DNA of 53,753 nucleotides from a virus: the IMG/VR virus record IMGVR_UViG_3300000549_000001, positions 1 to 53,753 of that record; one strand, written 5' to 3'. Shown piece after piece: positions 16,591-23,870 of this stretch; the stretch's first letter is position 1, and each line of letters opens with the position of its first letter. The notes below the pieces were generated by a model. The model saw only the letters and a list, made by a program, of their open reading frames with translations, was not told where the DNA came from and made no database searches. A program made the translations under genes and the position numbers.

Positions 16591-16832
16591 TCCAGATCAT
16601 TCTTGGGCTCGCTGTGGTGTTGGTCGTGGTCCTCGTAGGGTTCAGCCTGCCCCTGCTGGTCGGGGCAGGCGCCCTGGTCTTGTTGTGGCGCGTCAGCCTG
16701 GTGGTATGGCCGGACAAGCGTTGTTCGTCGTGTCAGGGTATGGGCGCGCGGTCCGGGCCGCTGCATTGGCAGCGTGGCTGCGGGGAATGTCAGGGGTCGG
16801 GTCGGGTGCGGAGAATGGGAGCCAAGGAATGA
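16587..16832 (+). CDS. Membrane protein with DnaJ-type zinc finger, 81 aa
   Basis: 81 aa from the ATGA overlap at 16587. Residues 2-35 are one or two closely spaced membrane segments (IILGLAVVLVVVLVGF, LLVGAGALVLLW). The rest carries CSSCQGMG and CGECQGSG, two halves of a DnaJ-like CxxCxGxG zinc-binding module. A membrane-anchored zinc finger with no known role; it may bind a host protein at the membrane. Confidence 0.75.
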   Translation: MIQIILGLAVVLVVVLVGFSLPLLVGAGALVLLWRVSLVVWPDKRCSSCQGMGARSGPLHWQRGCGECQGSGRVRRMGAKE

Positions 16833-17239
16833 TGATCTACGTCAGTAGTCCGATTACCGGGCATGATGCCAGGAATGAGCCAGCCTTCCGACGGATCGCC
16901 GAGGTGGTTCGCCGACAGGGTCATACACCCGTCGTGCCGCTGGACATCCCGGCTTGGAGCCATGACGCGTCGGTGCCCTGCCCGGCTGGCTACGACATCG
17001 GGGGCGGCCATAGCTCGGCATGCTGGCTGCGGGGTGACCTGGCGTGGCTGCTGCGGTGCGACGCCCTGATCATGTTGCATGGCTGGGAGAAGAGTCGCGG
17101 TGCCCGGTTGGAATGGGCGGTGGCGACGGAGTGCGGTCTGCAGATCTTCTACCCACATGAGATCCCGCCCCGCATGCGGTTCGCTGATGTGTACCTTCCC
17201 GACAGTGTGGTGGATCCGGTAACGGGAGATATGTCGTGA
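16829..17239 (+). CDS. DUF4406 / nucleoside deoxyribosyltransferase-like protein
   Basis: 136 aa from ATG 16829. Starts MMIYVSSPITG, carries a short Cys-containing middle loop (SSACWLRGDLAWLLRCDALI) and then GWEKSRGARLEWAVATECG, the typical order of DUF4406 proteins, which share the fold of nucleoside 2-deoxyribosyltransferases. The glutamate in RGARLEW fits the catalytic position of that fold. Likely acts on a nucleoside or nucleotide base; activity unproven. Confidence 0.75.
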   Translation: MMIYVSSPITGHDARNEPAFRRIAEVVRRQGHTPVVPLDIPAWSHDASVPCPAGYDIGGGHSSACWLRGDLAWLLRCDALIMLHGWEKSRGARLEWAVATECGLQIFYPHEIPPRMRFADVYLPDSVVDPVTGDMS

Positions 17240-17538
17240 ATGAGCGCACCGAGTGGGGCTGGGTTGTCAACGGCAACAAGGCTCCGAGCGTCGGGTCCAC
17301 CGAGTACGTGTGGTGGCGCCGAGGTCTGTCCGACGAGCACTACGCTGAACGGGTGGATTACTCCGAGGAGAATCTGGCGCTGCGCGACACATTGGACGCA
17401 CTGGCCAGGACTCGCGGGGTGTCTGGCTGGACCAACGAAGAGTTGGTCCGTATATTGGCCCAAATCTGGATTTCGGAAGAACTCAAGGGTTCCGAAACAA
17501 TTTCTAAGAAAATATCGACCAAGAGAGAACAGTCATGA
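17236..17538 (+). CDS. Hypothetical protein, 100 aa
   Basis: 100 aa, GTG start in a GTGA overlap. Trp-rich first third (WGWVVNG, EYVWWRRG), acidic helical remainder ending in a Lys/Ser-rich tail. No family recognised. Confidence 0.65.
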   Translation: MNERTEWGWVVNGNKAPSVGSTEYVWWRRGLSDEHYAERVDYSEENLALRDTLDALARTRGVSGWTNEELVRILAQIWISEELKGSETISKKISTKREQS

Positions 17539-17678
17539 TGCAGGGGATTGTAGTGGCCGCGCTCGGCATCATGCAGATCGTGTGTCTGCTGTGCTGTGCC
17601 AGCGACCATCGTCGGATGATAAACATTGAAATGGAAATTGACGAGATCGTGGAGGCACTCCATGCCCGAGAATCCTGA
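17535..17678 (+). CDS. Small membrane peptide, 47 aa
   Basis: 47 codons plus stop, starting at the ATGA overlap. The first 22 residues form a hydrophobic membrane-type helix rich in Cys (IVCLLCCA), followed by an acidic amphipathic helix. It overlaps the next gene by 17 bases. Function unknown. Confidence 0.55.
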   Translation: MMQGIVVAALGIMQIVCLLCCASDHRRMINIEMEIDEIVEALHARES

Positions 17679-17922
17679 GGAGCGGTCCGCCGAGGTGCCG
17701 AGATTGATTGGCTGTGACGACCCAGACTGTGAGGAGCATTCGCGCTCGTTTGATCATCCGCCCGCCATGGAGCAATGGTTTGATGAGCTGTCGCAGGAGA
17801 TCTGCGATGTTGTCGATGAGCTGAAGATTTGGCATCGAGATGCTCGACCTTTCGCCTTGCGGCTCGACGCCGCTCTGTACAAGGCGAACCGCGCTCGGGA
17901 ACGAGAAAAGAAAAATCAATGA
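17662..17922 (+). CDS. Hypothetical protein, 86 aa
   Basis: 86 aa from ATG 17662 (a TTG at 17626 would add 12 residues). Has GCDDPDCEEHSRSF, a possible metal-binding pair of Cys, then a helical C-terminus with a very basic end (KANRAREREKKNQ). Unknown function; overlaps thyX by 4 bases. Confidence 0.6.
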   Translation: MPENPEERSAEVPRLIGCDDPDCEEHSRSFDHPPAMEQWFDELSQEICDVVDELKIWHRDARPFALRLDAALYKANRAREREKKNQ

Positions 17923-18983
17923 CGAAAGACACCAACGAGACCACTCCGGGTGAGAACACCCGGCTGCAGAAATGGGTTGACCCGGCGATGTATGCAGCGA
18001 CGCCGGTTCCGGACGGGGGGCCGCGTGTGTTCCTGTTGTCCGCGACGCCGGATCCCCTGGGCAGCATCGCTGCTGCTGCGCTGCTGTACGAGGGTACTGT
18101 GGTGACGGGCAACGACCAGGTGACGCACGACCAGCGTCAGCGGTACCTGGCGGAGCTCCAGAAGACCAAGATCAAGGCACCGTTGGAGTTCGTGCAGTTT
18201 CATTTCCTCATTGAGGGCGTGACGCGCGGCTTCACCCATCAGCTCGTGCGGCAGCGCACCGCCACCTTCGTCCAGGAGTCGACGCGCTTCGCGGTCAAGG
18301 AAGATGTGCAGGTGGGGCTGCCGCCGTCATTAGTGGGCACCGACTGGGACTCCAGCGAGCTCCGCCGTATTTGGGATGACACCACTGCCGGGGTGCGTGG
18401 CTCATACAATGCTCTGGTTAATGCTGGGATGCCGGCCGAGGACGCACGCGGGCTGCTGCCCACCAACCTGCTCACGCGGATTCACTACTCGACGGACCTT
18501 CGGGCGCTGCTGGACCACGCGGGCAATCGGCTGTGCACCCAAGCGCAATTCGAATGGCGTATTGTCTTCGCGAAGATCGCAGAAGCTATTCGCACATACA
18601 ATCCCGGTCGCGCGCAATCTCGTTCTGTGCGCAATGGTGATACGGAATTGGCCGACTCTCTGCTCTGGGCTGGAGGTCTGGACGCTTGGCAGTGGGAGGC
18701 CCTCGCCGCGCTCTTGCAGCCCATCTGCTACGCCACCGGGAAATGCGAGTTCAATTCCTCCATGGATCGGGCGTGCTCGATTCGGGATCGGGTGCAGGCC
18801 AATCACTCGGTCAATCGCCCCCCTTCAGAATGGGGAGAGCGTGCGGAGCTGGGTATGCCGTCAGTGAGGTATATGAATGACCCTCGACACGGAATACCGT
18901 GGGTTGATGAGCAGAGAGAGAATACCGTCATCCCTAGTATCGATCCGCGCGAGTGGTTGGCCGACCCCGGAGCTGCGCGATGA
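17919..18983 (+). CDS. thyX: Flavin-dependent thymidylate synthase
   Basis: 354 aa, start at the ATGA overlap. The ThyX motif appears as RQRTATFVQESTRF (about 111-124), a variant of RHRxxSxxExSxRY in which His is Gln and the final Tyr is Phe. Downstream LPTNLLTRIHYSTDLRAL and the C-terminal EFNSSMDRACSI fit the family. It makes dTMP from dUMP with methylenetetrahydrofolate, FAD and NADPH. It is longer than the usual 220-250 residues, with an N-terminal lead and about 60 extra C-terminal residues. Supplies thymidylate for phage replication. Confidence 0.9.
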   Translation: MTKDTNETTPGENTRLQKWVDPAMYAATPVPDGGPRVFLLSATPDPLGSIAAAALLYEGTVVTGNDQVTHDQRQRYLAELQKTKIKAPLEFVQFHFLIEGVTRGFTHQLVRQRTATFVQESTRFAVKEDVQVGLPPSLVGTDWDSSELRRIWDDTTAGVRGSYNALVNAGMPAEDARGLLPTNLLTRIHYSTDLRALLDHAGNRLCTQAQFEWRIVFAKIAEAIRTYNPGRAQSRSVRNGDTELADSLLWAGGLDAWQWEALAALLQPICYATGKCEFNSSMDRACSIRDRVQANHSVNRPPSEWGERAELGMPSVRYMNDPRHGIPWVDEQRENTVIPSIDPREWLADPGAAR

Positions 18984-19066
18984 CCAAAAGCGAAGCGTAC
19001 GTGTTTGTGGTGTGCCTGGTCATGTTCGGTCTGGGCGTGCTGGTCGGCTGGGGGCTGGCGCGATGA
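18980..19066 (+). CDS. Single-span membrane peptide, 28 aa
   Basis: 28 residues almost entirely one membrane helix (YVFVVCLVMFGLGVLVGWG) ending in a basic Arg. It starts at the ATGA overlap with thyX and ends in an ATGA overlap with the next gene, which supports translation. Function unknown. Confidence 0.5.
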   Translation: MTKSEAYVFVVCLVMFGLGVLVGWGLAR

Positions 19067-19284
19067 CACGTCGTGACAAAAGCTGGGACTACGGCCGTAA
19101 GGCTTTTATTCTGGAGCGTGGTCTGGAGCGCCCGTCGCTGTATGGCCCGTTGACGGTCATGCATGCTGAGAAAGGTGGCGTTCCCGTCCTGCGTGGCCAG
19201 TCGTCCTGGCGCACCATCTGCGGTCTCTACATTGTGCGGCCCCGCTGGCGCCTGATGATTCAGTTTCGGAGGTTCATGCGGTGA
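19063..19284 (+). CDS. Hypothetical basic protein, 73 aa
   Basis: 73 aa, strongly basic, rich in Arg and aromatic residues (WRTICGLYIVRPRWRLMIQF). Start at ATGA overlap 19063. No family recognised; basic surface would suit nucleic acid or membrane binding. Confidence 0.6.
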   Translation: MTRRDKSWDYGRKAFILERGLERPSLYGPLTVMHAEKGGVPVLRGQSSWRTICGLYIVRPRWRLMIQFRRFMR

Positions 19285-19466
19285 GGACACGAGTGGAGTT
19301 TGATCGGGAAAAGCCGGTTTTGGTCTGGGAAGGGGACTTGCCCGTCGTGCAGGAGGGTCTGTTGCTGCGCGCGCCTGCGCTCGGGGTCGCGGCAGCGCGC
19401 GTGATATATGCGTACGTGACCTTGATGGAGGGCGGAATCGCGCGGCAGACGGTGGTGGCGCATTGA
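19281..19466 (+). CDS. Hypothetical protein, 61 aa
   Basis: 61 aa, GTG start in a GTGA overlap. Hydrophobic central part (LLLRAPALGVAAARVIYAYV) may be beta-rich or weakly membrane-associated. Unknown function. Confidence 0.55.
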   Translation: MRTRVEFDREKPVLVWEGDLPVVQEGLLLRAPALGVAAARVIYAYVTLMEGGIARQTVVAH

Positions 19467-19666
19467 GTGACAGAGACGTTCAATTAACAGATTTCGGCTT
19501 CACGTGGGGTGTGGCGGAGGTGCGGCGGGCTAGCGCGATGCCGGGCGGCCACCTTGTGATTGAAATTCGCACTGAATGTGGGCAGTCTCTTGACGTGTAT
19601 ATCAGCCCTGGTGGTCGCTCTCTTCGGGTGTTTCGCCGACATCGTGAATTGAAGGAAGTGCCGTGA
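19463..19666 (+). CDS. Hypothetical protein, 67 aa
   Basis: 67 aa, TTG start (TTGA overlap); no ATG or GTG is suitably placed. Beta-rich in appearance (HLVIEIRTECGQSLDVYI). Unknown function. Confidence 0.55.
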   Translation: MSDRDVQLTDFGFTWGVAEVRRASAMPGGHLVIEIRTECGQSLDVYISPGGRSLRVFRRHRELKEVP

Positions 19667-19941
19667 CTGTGCGACCTCCCCAGCCGCCTGACCCCGGCGA
19701 GTGCGGGCATGGCATGACGCCTGCGTTCTGCGGGCAGTGCAAGGGGTTGGCGGAGACGGTTGACCCGTATGCGGACGTGCTCATTGAGCGTTTCCTGACG
19801 GCGAAGTTTGACGGTCAGTGCTGTCTGGTCAAGGCACATCGGATTGTTGCGGGCACGACGCTCGGAATGGCCGTCGACGAGGACACCCTCGCAAAGATTG
19901 GGTGGTGCTGTGCATTGTGCGTTGAGAGGATCACGGAATGA
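19663..19941 (+). CDS. Small Cys-rich protein, 92 aa, probable zinc finger
   Basis: 92 aa, GTG start. CGHGMTPAFCGQC (about 13-25) and a second Cys group near the C-terminus (CCALC) suggest zinc binding. Between them is a helical segment. Function unknown. Confidence 0.6.
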   Translation: MTVRPPQPPDPGECGHGMTPAFCGQCKGLAETVDPYADVLIERFLTAKFDGQCCLVKAHRIVAGTTLGMAVDEDTLAKIGWCCALCVERITE

Positions 19942-20063
19942 CATCGCATGAGACGAACGGTTTCTGGGACGCCCTCGCGGCTTGGGCGGCCGGCAGCCTG
20001 ACGGGCGTCGTCATCGTCTTCGGCGTGATCGCCGTCGTATTGTGGTGGATGGGACGGCGATGA
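19938..20063 (+). CDS. Single-span membrane peptide, 41 aa
   Basis: 41 aa in an ATGA overlap. A short polar start, then one membrane helix (SLTGVVIVFGVIAVVLWW) and a basic end (MGRR), so the C-terminus is probably cytoplasmic. Unknown function. Confidence 0.55.
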   Translation: MTSHETNGFWDALAAWAAGSLTGVVIVFGVIAVVLWWMGRR

Positions 20064-20386
20064 GCGACGATGAATGGCGTGTCGGGATGGACATGGGCGC
20101 GACGACGTTCGGCCGGTTATGGCGCCTGGATCGGGACGGCCAGATCGTCGGGCCTGCGGTGCCGTTTGTGGGCGGGGAGATGGGGTGGTCCATGGATACC
20201 GACGACGGGCCGGACGACCTGGTCACGCTCGCTGAGACGTCGATGGCGTTGCGCTGGCAGATTACCGAGGCGGAGTTCTGGGCCATTCTCTCGGCATTAG
20301 TGGAGCCCGACGAGATCGCGCGCGTTCGCCAGGACATCACAGACTGGGATCGATGGGAAGATGATGGTGGCACATGTTTCGATTGA
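20060..20386 (+). CDS. Hypothetical acidic protein, 108 aa
   Basis: 108 aa from ATG 20060. Acidic, Trp- and Asp-rich, with no family I recognise. Its 3' end overlaps the next small membrane gene by 13 bases. An acidic soluble protein of this size could mimic DNA or bind a host protein, but nothing specific supports that. Confidence 0.6.
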   Translation: MSDDEWRVGMDMGATTFGRLWRLDRDGQIVGPAVPFVGGEMGWSMDTDDGPDDLVTLAETSMALRWQITEAEFWAILSALVEPDEIARVRQDITDWDRWEDDGGTCFD

Positions 20387-20553
20387 CGATCGGTTTCAGC
20401 GTCGGCTGCGTCGTCGGGTGGTGGGGGTGCTTCCTGATGGGCTTGCTGGCGAAGTACGGCGACACCCGTCGTGAGAGACCCGCCCCGGGCTCTGTGCAGC
20501 CGCGCATGAATCTGTCAGTGCTGGAATGGACCAACGAAAGGACAACGCCATGA
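20374..20553 (+). CDS. Small membrane protein, 59 aa
   Basis: 59 aa starting at ATG 20374 within the previous gene. Residues 5-26 form a membrane helix (LTIGFSVGCVVGWWGCFLM), followed by a basic and Pro-rich cytoplasmic-type tail. Overlaps the MazG-like gene start by 4 bases. Function unknown. Confidence 0.5.
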   Translation: MFRLTIGFSVGCVVGWWGCFLMGLLAKYGDTRRERPAPGSVQPRMNLSVLEWTNERTTP

Positions 20554-20960
20554 CGGAGCAAGAGACTGTGCTCTTCAATCAGCGGGCCGCCGCAGTCTTC
20601 GCCCGGATGATGAGCGACATTCGTACCAATTGCACCGCCAAGGGGTGGCGCAATGGCACGAACACCGTCGGCGACTACGTCGCCCTGCTGCATTCGGAAT
20701 GCTCGGAGATCTTGGAAGCCTATCGCGATACCCACAGCTTCGCGGCGGAATACGGCTCGCAGCTCTCCAACGGTCAATTGGTGGTGAAGCCGACCGGGGT
20801 GCCGTCGGAATGCGCCGACGTGTTGATTCGATTGTTGGATATGTGCGACGTGTGGGGAATCAACCTCTACGAAGCCTATGTGATGAAGATGGCGTACAAC
20901 CGGACGCGCCCGTACCAACATGGCGGCCGGACGCTGGCGCCTCCGGTTGACCCGTCTTGA
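20550..20960 (+). CDS. MazG-like nucleotide pyrophosphohydrolase
   Basis: 136 aa, start at ATGA overlap 20550. The all-alpha NTP-PPase metal motif is clear: E50-C-S-E53 and, after a loop, E87-C-A-D90 (ExxE ... ExxD), followed by a helix ending in the conserved K.xYNRTRPYQHG. Members hydrolyse (d)NTPs to monophosphates, cleaning or remodelling the nucleotide pool; some phage versions lower host ppGpp. Exact substrate unknown. Confidence 0.75.
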   Translation: MTEQETVLFNQRAAAVFARMMSDIRTNCTAKGWRNGTNTVGDYVALLHSECSEILEAYRDTHSFAAEYGSQLSNGQLVVKPTGVPSECADVLIRLLDMCDVWGINLYEAYVMKMAYNRTRPYQHGGRTLAPPVDPS

Positions 20961-21193
20961 TCGAGATTACCGATGGTCCGTGCGCCGGACAAGTGGTCTG
21001 GGATGACGGTCTGTGCAAGGGCTGGGCAGGCCAGGTCTCGCCGATTTGGCTCTGCCGCCCCGTCTCGTCGAGGGTGGGGGCGGTGCCTGGTCCCTGGTAT
21101 CGCTATGACTGGCAGGGGCCCGACCGGGGCTACCGTGCGACCGGGCAGACGTGCGCTGGGATTGACAGACGGGAGAGTGGTGATGTGGGTTGA
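20957..21193 (+). CDS. Hypothetical protein, 78 aa
   Basis: 78 aa with TTG start (TTGA overlap). Beta-rich, begins IEITDGPCAGQVVW, a pattern seen in small phage proteins with an SH3-like look; ends about 11 bases into the RuvC-like gene. Function unknown. Confidence 0.55.
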   Translation: MIEITDGPCAGQVVWDDGLCKGWAGQVSPIWLCRPVSSRVGAVPGPWYRYDWQGPDRGYRATGQTCAGIDRRESGDVG

Positions 21194-21872
21194 CGCGGAC
21201 ACGGCGGCGCGCTGGCCGGAGGACCCACCCCGACGGCTGGCCATCCCGTGGGAGGACGGTGTCGCCGCGTGGCCGGAGAGGCCCGTCTTGATGGTGCTGG
21301 GCTTTGACCCGGGGGTCGCCACCGGGTGGGCTGCGGTGCGGTGCGACTGGGCGATGCTGTGCCGCGACGGCTTCCGGGCGGTGGCACTCGGTGGGCCCGA
21401 CGTCTTCGGTTGGGCGTCGGGGGAGCTCAGTGGGCCGGAGCCCTACCAAGCGCAGGTGATGATGAGCCTGGCACGCGGGGTGTGGGCGGCCGGAGAATGG
21501 ACGTCAGCGGAAGACTCGGACCTGTTTGTCGTGGCCGTTGAGGACTTTCTTTTGCGGGAGTTCTCGACGGACCGTTCATTGTTGTCGCCGGTCCGGGTGA
21601 CGGCGTGCTTTCACAGTCTCTCGTGGAAGGCGCCGTTTCCGGTGGTGTTGCCGTCGGCGCGCGATGCACAGAAGGTGATGCCGGATGAGCGGTTGCGCTC
21701 GCTGAATCTGTATACGCCGGGGCCAGATCATCAACGGGACGCCCTCCGGCATGCCGTCCTGGTGGCGCGCAAGATGGCCAGTGAACCAGGGTGGCGGGAG
21801 GCCGTGATGACCCGGATGCCGTGGTTACACCCGCCCGGGGCGCCTGTCTTGCAGAGCGTGGGTGAGGCGTAA
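21183..21872 (+). CDS. RuvC-like Holliday junction resolvase
   Basis: 229 aa from ATG 21183. RNase H-fold resolvase motifs: MVLGFDPGVATGWA with D42, VAVEDFLL with E120, and PDHQRDALRHAVLVAR with D182, D186 and H190. This matches RuvC-like phage resolvases, which cut branched DNA before packaging and fix recombination intermediates. It is the last gene before the late promoter, a sensible position for a packaging-linked nuclease. An N-terminal 30-residue Pro/Trp-rich lead precedes the fold. Confidence 0.8.
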   Translation: MWVDADTAARWPEDPPRRLAIPWEDGVAAWPERPVLMVLGFDPGVATGWAAVRCDWAMLCRDGFRAVALGGPDVFGWASGELSGPEPYQAQVMMSLARGVWAAGEWTSAEDSDLFVVAVEDFLLREFSTDRSLLSPVRVTACFHSLSWKAPFPVVLPSARDAQKVMPDERLRSLNLYTPGPDHQRDALRHAVLVARKMASEPGWREAVMTRMPWLHPPGAPVLQSVGEA

Positions 21873-21891
21873 AGAATCGAAAAAATATACT

Positions 21892-21920
21892 TTGGCAACT
21901 CTTTGCTTTCTCGCTATAGA
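21892..21920 (+). promoter_or_regulatory. Strong sigma70-type promoter, probable late promoter
   Basis: TTGGCA (21892-21897), spacer of exactly 17 bases, TATAGA (21915-21920) in an AT-rich patch of an otherwise GC-rich genome. Expected start near 21927. It lies in the only sizeable gap between the early/replication genes and the packaging/virion genes, so it probably drives the late operon. Confidence 0.7.
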
Positions 21921-22099
21921 TAGAGAGCTCTCTTCTCTTCTCTCTCTCTATCTCTCTTTCTTAGGGGGAGGACATCGCAATCTTGTCAGTGGCACTGATG
22001 TCAGGTGAGTGTCGCGGGGTCCAGGTGCGGTAGAGTGGAGGCTAGTCTTTCGGTCTGAGAAAGATTTTCGAATGTTTCCTTTGGAAAGGTGGTTCAGGG
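21918..22099 (+). promoter_or_regulatory. Late leader: inverted repeat over the -10 box, pyrimidine tract and hairpins
   Basis: AGATAGAGAG (21918-21927) overlaps the -10 box and can pair with CTCTCTATCT (21944-21953); this may be an operator or a leader hairpin. Bases from 21928 to 21962 are nearly all C/T. Further on, TCTTTC-ggtctga-GAAAGA and CCTTT-gg-AAAGG form small hairpins just before the AAGGTGG ribosome site of the gene at 22100. No gene is seen in this stretch. Confidence 0.5.
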
Positions 22100-22300
22100 A
22101 TGGCAACGGTGGAATGGCCTCGGGGTGGTTCTGAATACGGTGGATTGCGGGGGCCGATCGCGCCACCGCCGCATGACATCGCGGATTCGCCGTTTGAGCA
22201 GGCGTCGCTGGCTGTGCGGACGAACCCGGATGTGGTCGGGGATCCGCTGGGCTCCGTCGAGGGTGTGCTGGCCGAGGAGCAGAAGAAGGTGCGTCCGTGA
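22100..22300 (+). CDS. Hypothetical protein, 66 aa
   Basis: 66 aa, first gene of the late region, AAGGTGG ribosome site. Pro/Gly-rich first half (GPIAPPPHDIA), acidic second half. No family recognised. GTGA overlap with the next gene. Confidence 0.6.
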   Translation: MATVEWPRGGSEYGGLRGPIAPPPHDIADSPFEQASLAVRTNPDVVGDPLGSVEGVLAEEQKKVRP

Positions 22301-22533
22301 AGGGTCCGTGGGTCATCAGTGTGCGAAACCATCCGTCGGGCGGAGTCATCGCACAATTGGTTCTGGAGAATGGTGATGGGGGTCCGACGGTGGCCGCGCC
22401 CTCACCGGATGACGCGATCGCGGCTGTCAAGGACGCCTGGTCGGCGGAGCTGCACGAGCACTTCACGGATCAGGATTTCACGGTGCGCTGGGAACCGGCC
22501 GTGGCGGAGGGCACCCGTGACGGCACTGAGTGA
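22297..22533 (+). CDS. Hypothetical protein, 78 aa
   Basis: 78 aa, GTG start. Alternating beta-type N-terminal half and an amphipathic helix (SPDDAIAAVKDAWSAELHEH). Overlaps the JAMM gene by 17 bases. Function unknown. Confidence 0.6.
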   Translation: MKGPWVISVRNHPSGGVIAQLVLENGDGGPTVAAPSPDDAIAAVKDAWSAELHEHFTDQDFTVRWEPAVAEGTRDGTE

Positions 22534-22945
22534 TCCGACGGTGGGGTTGGTTGTGCGGGCCGCCGTGGTGCAACAGATCGTCCGGCACTGCCAGGCGGAG
22601 GTACCTCGCGAGGCGTGCGGGGTGCTGGTCGCGCAGGACGGTGATGGGCTCACGCGGTGGATCCCTGTGACCAATGCCCATCCGCGCCCGGAGCACAACT
22701 ATCAGTTCGCGCCCGCTGAATACCTTGCCATCGTCCAGGAATGCGATGACAGCGGCGAGCGAATCCTGGCGGTCGTGCATTCCCATCCTGACGGTCCGCC
22801 GCAGCCGTCGGCGCAAGACATCGCCTACGCGATGCACGAGAATCTCCATTGGGTCATCGTTGACCTGACCGGCTATCCCACGATGCGGTCATTTACGATT
22901 CGAGGTGGACAATGCACGCCAGAGACGATGCTGGTCACTCTGTGA
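22517..22945 (+). CDS. JAB/MPN-family metalloprotease-like protein with full JAMM motif
   Basis: 142 aa from GTG 22517. Catalytic-type glutamate E32 (PREACGVL) and H88-S-H90-x7-S98-x2-D101 form the full JAMM zinc site of Mov34/MPN/PAD-1 proteins, which cleave isopeptide or peptide bonds. In phages such domains are usually fused with NlpC/P60 in tail-tip proteins; here it stands alone at the head of the late operon, next to terminase. Substrate unknown: possibly virion maturation, peptidoglycan stem peptide, or host ubiquitin-like (Pup or ThiS-type) conjugates. Confidence 0.75.
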   Translation: MTALSDPTVGLVVRAAVVQQIVRHCQAEVPREACGVLVAQDGDGLTRWIPVTNAHPRPEHNYQFAPAEYLAIVQECDDSGERILAVVHSHPDGPPQPSAQDIAYAMHENLHWVIVDLTGYPTMRSFTIRGGQCTPETMLVTL

Positions 22946-23148
22946 CCGAGCCATTGACGCTCACCTTCAGCCGGACCGACGACAACCGGGTGCGCGCGTG
23001 CATTTCCAATGGGACGGTCGAAATGGCTTTCGTCAAGGAGACCCGGGAGGACGCGGGTGACCTGGCGGTGGCGATGGCGGCGCATCTGTGGAGCGTCGAT
23101 GCGGGCGACATTGCGGACGCGCTGGTTGTGGTGGAACCGGAGGAGTAA
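22942..23148 (+). CDS. Hypothetical protein, 68 aa
   Basis: 68 aa from GTG 22942 (GTGA overlap); an ATG at 22912 would add ten residues. Beta-type start (LTLTFSRTDDNRVRACI) then a helical Ala/Asp-rich end. Function unknown. Confidence 0.55.
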   Translation: MTEPLTLTFSRTDDNRVRACISNGTVEMAFVKETREDAGDLAVAMAAHLWSVDAGDIADALVVVEPEE

Positions 23149-23870
23149 TGGTGCGGCCAGACGGGGCCCCCGGTGAAGGGTTGTCGCGGCAAGGTGCTCG
23201 GCGACCCTATGTGACGGTCGAAAAGGGCTTCGGTCCTGGCCTCACCCATCGCCAACGGACCGCGTCTGGCCGTCGCTACCGCGCTCGCACGGGTCGAGGG
23301 TGGGGAAGGATGTTGGAAATCATGAGCAAAACCGGTATGAGTATGCGGGAATTCGTGGAGCAATTGAGCGATGAAGAATTGCATCGCGGACGATTGCGTG
23401 ATCACACCGGGGGCTTTCGGGGTCGTCCGCCCACCTGGGTTCCCTCTGAATTCCATCAAGCGTGTATGCGGGAATTGCTCAGCCGTGGAGCGTCTCTCTA
23501 CCGCGAGAACTATTTGGGCGCCATTCGAACAATGACCGCCATTGCACAGGATGGCCGCGTCAAACCGGCTGATCGTATTAAAGCGGCTCAGTTCGTCATT
23601 GAGCGGCTGGAGGGGAAGGTCCCGGAGCGGTTGGAGATCACGACCGAACAACCGTGGCAAGCCATCATCGCGGACATTGTGGCGGATGTCTCAGATGAAC
23701 AGTTGGGTGCGGCGCGCAAGGCACTCGCGGCCGCCAATGATTCCGAGGATGAGATCGTTGACGCCGAGGTCATTGAAGAGGACCACACCCCGGCCCCGTC
23801 GGTGCCCCGGCGACGTCGAGCATCAAGTACTGTTAGGCGTCGGCGAGAATCGGGCGAAAGAGGTGTGTGA
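23148..23870 (+). CDS. Probable terminase small subunit
   Basis: 240 aa from ATG 23148. The core (about 85-165) has a helical block MREFVEQLSDEELHRGRL and KPADRIKAAQFVIERLEGKVPER, resembling phage small terminase/HTH packaging proteins that precede the large terminase. The N-terminal 60 residues are basic, the C-terminal part is acidic then strongly basic (RRRRASSTVRRRR). Role inferred: recognises packaging sites and loads the large terminase. Two small genes separate it from the large subunit. Confidence 0.6.
   Translation: MVRPDGAPGEGLSRQGARRPYVTVEKGFGPGLTHRQRTASGRRYRARTGRGWGRMLEIMSKTGMSMREFVEQLSDEELHRGRLRDHTGGFRGRPPTWVPSEFHQACMRELLSRGASLYRENYLGAIRTMTAIAQDGRVKPADRIKAAQFVIERLEGKVPERLEITTEQPWQAIIADIVADVSDEQLGAARKALAAANDSEDEIVDAEVIEEDHTPAPSVPRRRRASSTVRRRRESGERGV

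Noticed and set aside
21918-21953. AGATAGAGAG/CTCTCTATCT stem as a terminator of the early operon
   Set aside because: It overlaps the -10 box of the best promoter in the window, so it would form mostly upstream of or at the new transcript start; operator or leader role is more likely.
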